A stretch of 6,081 bases of DNA from Actinomycetes bacterium (lineage in GTDB: Bacteria; Actinomycetota; Humimicrobiia; Humimicrobiales; Humimicrobiaceae): assembly GCA_030603375.1 (NCBI GenBank), contig JAUVXY010000086.1, positions 1 to 6,081 of the forward strand, read 5' to 3'. The position numbers and the translations under genes are program-made. Below, piece by piece: positions 5,700 to 6,081 of this stretch; the stretch's first letter is position 1; each line of letters starts with the position of its first letter. Below the pieces are notes generated by a model, which was not told the origin of the DNA, searched no databases, and saw only the letters and a program-made list of their open reading frames with translations.

Positions 5700-5975
5700 T
5701 TAATATCTTCTATAGCCTCTATCTGGCCTATCTGATCTTTCTTTTCGAGGACGAGCTTCGTCTACTCTTAAAGTACGTCCGCCAAGATCTGAGCCATCCA
5801 AAGCTTCTTTAGCTTTTTCTGCTTCTTCTGGGCTTGACATTTCAACAAACCCAAAGCCCTTACTTCCAATCACATTAACTTCTTTAACTTCGCCATGCTG
5901 TGAAAATAATTCTCGCAGTTGATCTTCGGTCGTAGAGTAGGTGAAATTTCCTACATACAGTTTACTACCTTGCAT
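5700..5975 (-). CDS. Small RRM-type RNA-binding protein
   Basis: The 91-residue product is a single RNA recognition motif, like the bacterial and cyanobacterial Rbp proteins that bind single-stranded RNA in the cytoplasm, some of which are cold-induced. RNP2 is LYVGNF (6-11) and RNP1 is KGFGFVEM (39-46), with the aromatic residues Tyr7, Phe41 and Phe43 that stack on RNA. The helix TTEDQLRELFSQHGEV (15-30), helix 49-60 (PEEAEKAKEALD) and final strand RTLRVDEARP (67-76) follow the standard order. The loop between strands 2 and 3 (IGSKGFGF) is several residues shorter than the usual DRETGRSRGFGF form. A basic Arg/Asp-rich tail (75-91) ends the protein. A strong AAAGGAGGT (5984-5992) stands nine bases before the ATG, the best ribosome binding site in the window, suggesting high expression. 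A terminator follows downstream, so it is probably transcribed alone. Its RNA targets are unknown. Confidence 0.94.
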   Translation of the reverse strand: MQGSKLYVGNFTYSTTEDQLRELFSQHGEVKEVNVIGSKGFGFVEMSSPEEAEKAKEALDGSDLGGRTLRVDEARPRKERSDRPDRGYRRY

Positions 5976-6081
5976 TCTTGTTTACCTCCTTTAAATATTA
6001 CAATTTCTCTAAGCTTCATAATATTTTTTCAGAGAGGTAAGTACGAATAAACATCGCGACTCTTAATTAAAATATCATTAA
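5976..6081 (-). promoter_or_regulatory. RRM gene leader and probable promoter region
   Basis: This region holds the strong ribosome binding site (5984-5992) and a -10-like TATTAT (6018-6023, minus strand, five of six matches). The -35 position is poor. TCTCTGA (6035 to 6029) can pair with TTAGAGA (6012 to 6006), seven pairs including one G-U around a 16-base loop, but this arm pair spans the candidate -10 and may be chance. No gene is visible up to the right edge on either strand. Confidence 0.35.

Noticed and set aside
6006..6035. TCTCTGA/TTAGAGA stem in the RRM leader as a cold-sensing RNA element
   Set aside because: Seven pairs around a 16-base loop, overlapping a possible -10; not enough to support a thermosensor claim.
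1..6081. Defence system, mobile element, CRISPR array or tRNA gene
   Set aside because: No transposase, integrase, nuclease, regularly spaced repeats, terminal inverted repeats or tRNA cloverleaf was seen on either strand.

Overview
The window is AT-rich bacterial DNA with ordinary housekeeping and accessory genes packed on both strands. It holds seven genes. Five are on the minus strand: a hisD fragment at the left edge, lgt, a TlpA-like lipoprotein, a DUF362/ferredoxin protein and a small RRM protein. Two are on the plus strand: queH and an alpha/beta hydrolase. I see no tRNA, rRNA, insertion sequence, CRISPR array or phage gene. The Fe-S-rich content (QueH, DUF362 plus 2x[4Fe-4S]), the thioredoxin-like lipoprotein and the AGGAGG-type ribosome binding sites fit an anaerobic, low-GC bacterium, perhaps of an uncultured lineage. 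The phylum cannot be fixed from this window.

Layout, left to right: 1-590 (-) is the N-terminal 196 residues of histidinol dehydrogenase, running off the window. It is divergent, across 93 bp, from queH at 684-1259 (+), which makes queuosine. queH converges with lgt at 1266-2078 (-), only 6 bp apart. Upstream of lgt on the same strand lies a secreted lipoprotein with a thioredoxin fold and a WCPPC active site (2212-2841). Lgt is the enzyme that lipidates such proteins, so substrate and enzyme sit side by side. A 346-bp gene-free stretch (2842-3187) carries a good extended -10 promoter for the lipoprotein gene and a sigma70-like promoter for the divergent alpha/beta hydrolase (3188-4234, +). 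That hydrolase converges with the DUF362/ferredoxin gene (4283-5494, -). A long hairpin followed by a T-run (5577-5636) separates the DUF362 gene from the RRM gene upstream of it (5700-5975, -), which has its own leader up to the right edge.

The genes do not form one pathway. The only clear functional link is tlpA-lgt. The items most worth a second look are the orphan hydrolase with a cysteine-rich cap, the very long hairpin that pairs completely only in minus-strand RNA, the contrast between genes with strong ribosome binding sites and genes with none visible, and a perfect inverted repeat just before lgt. I found no convincing evidence of an undescribed multi-gene system here.
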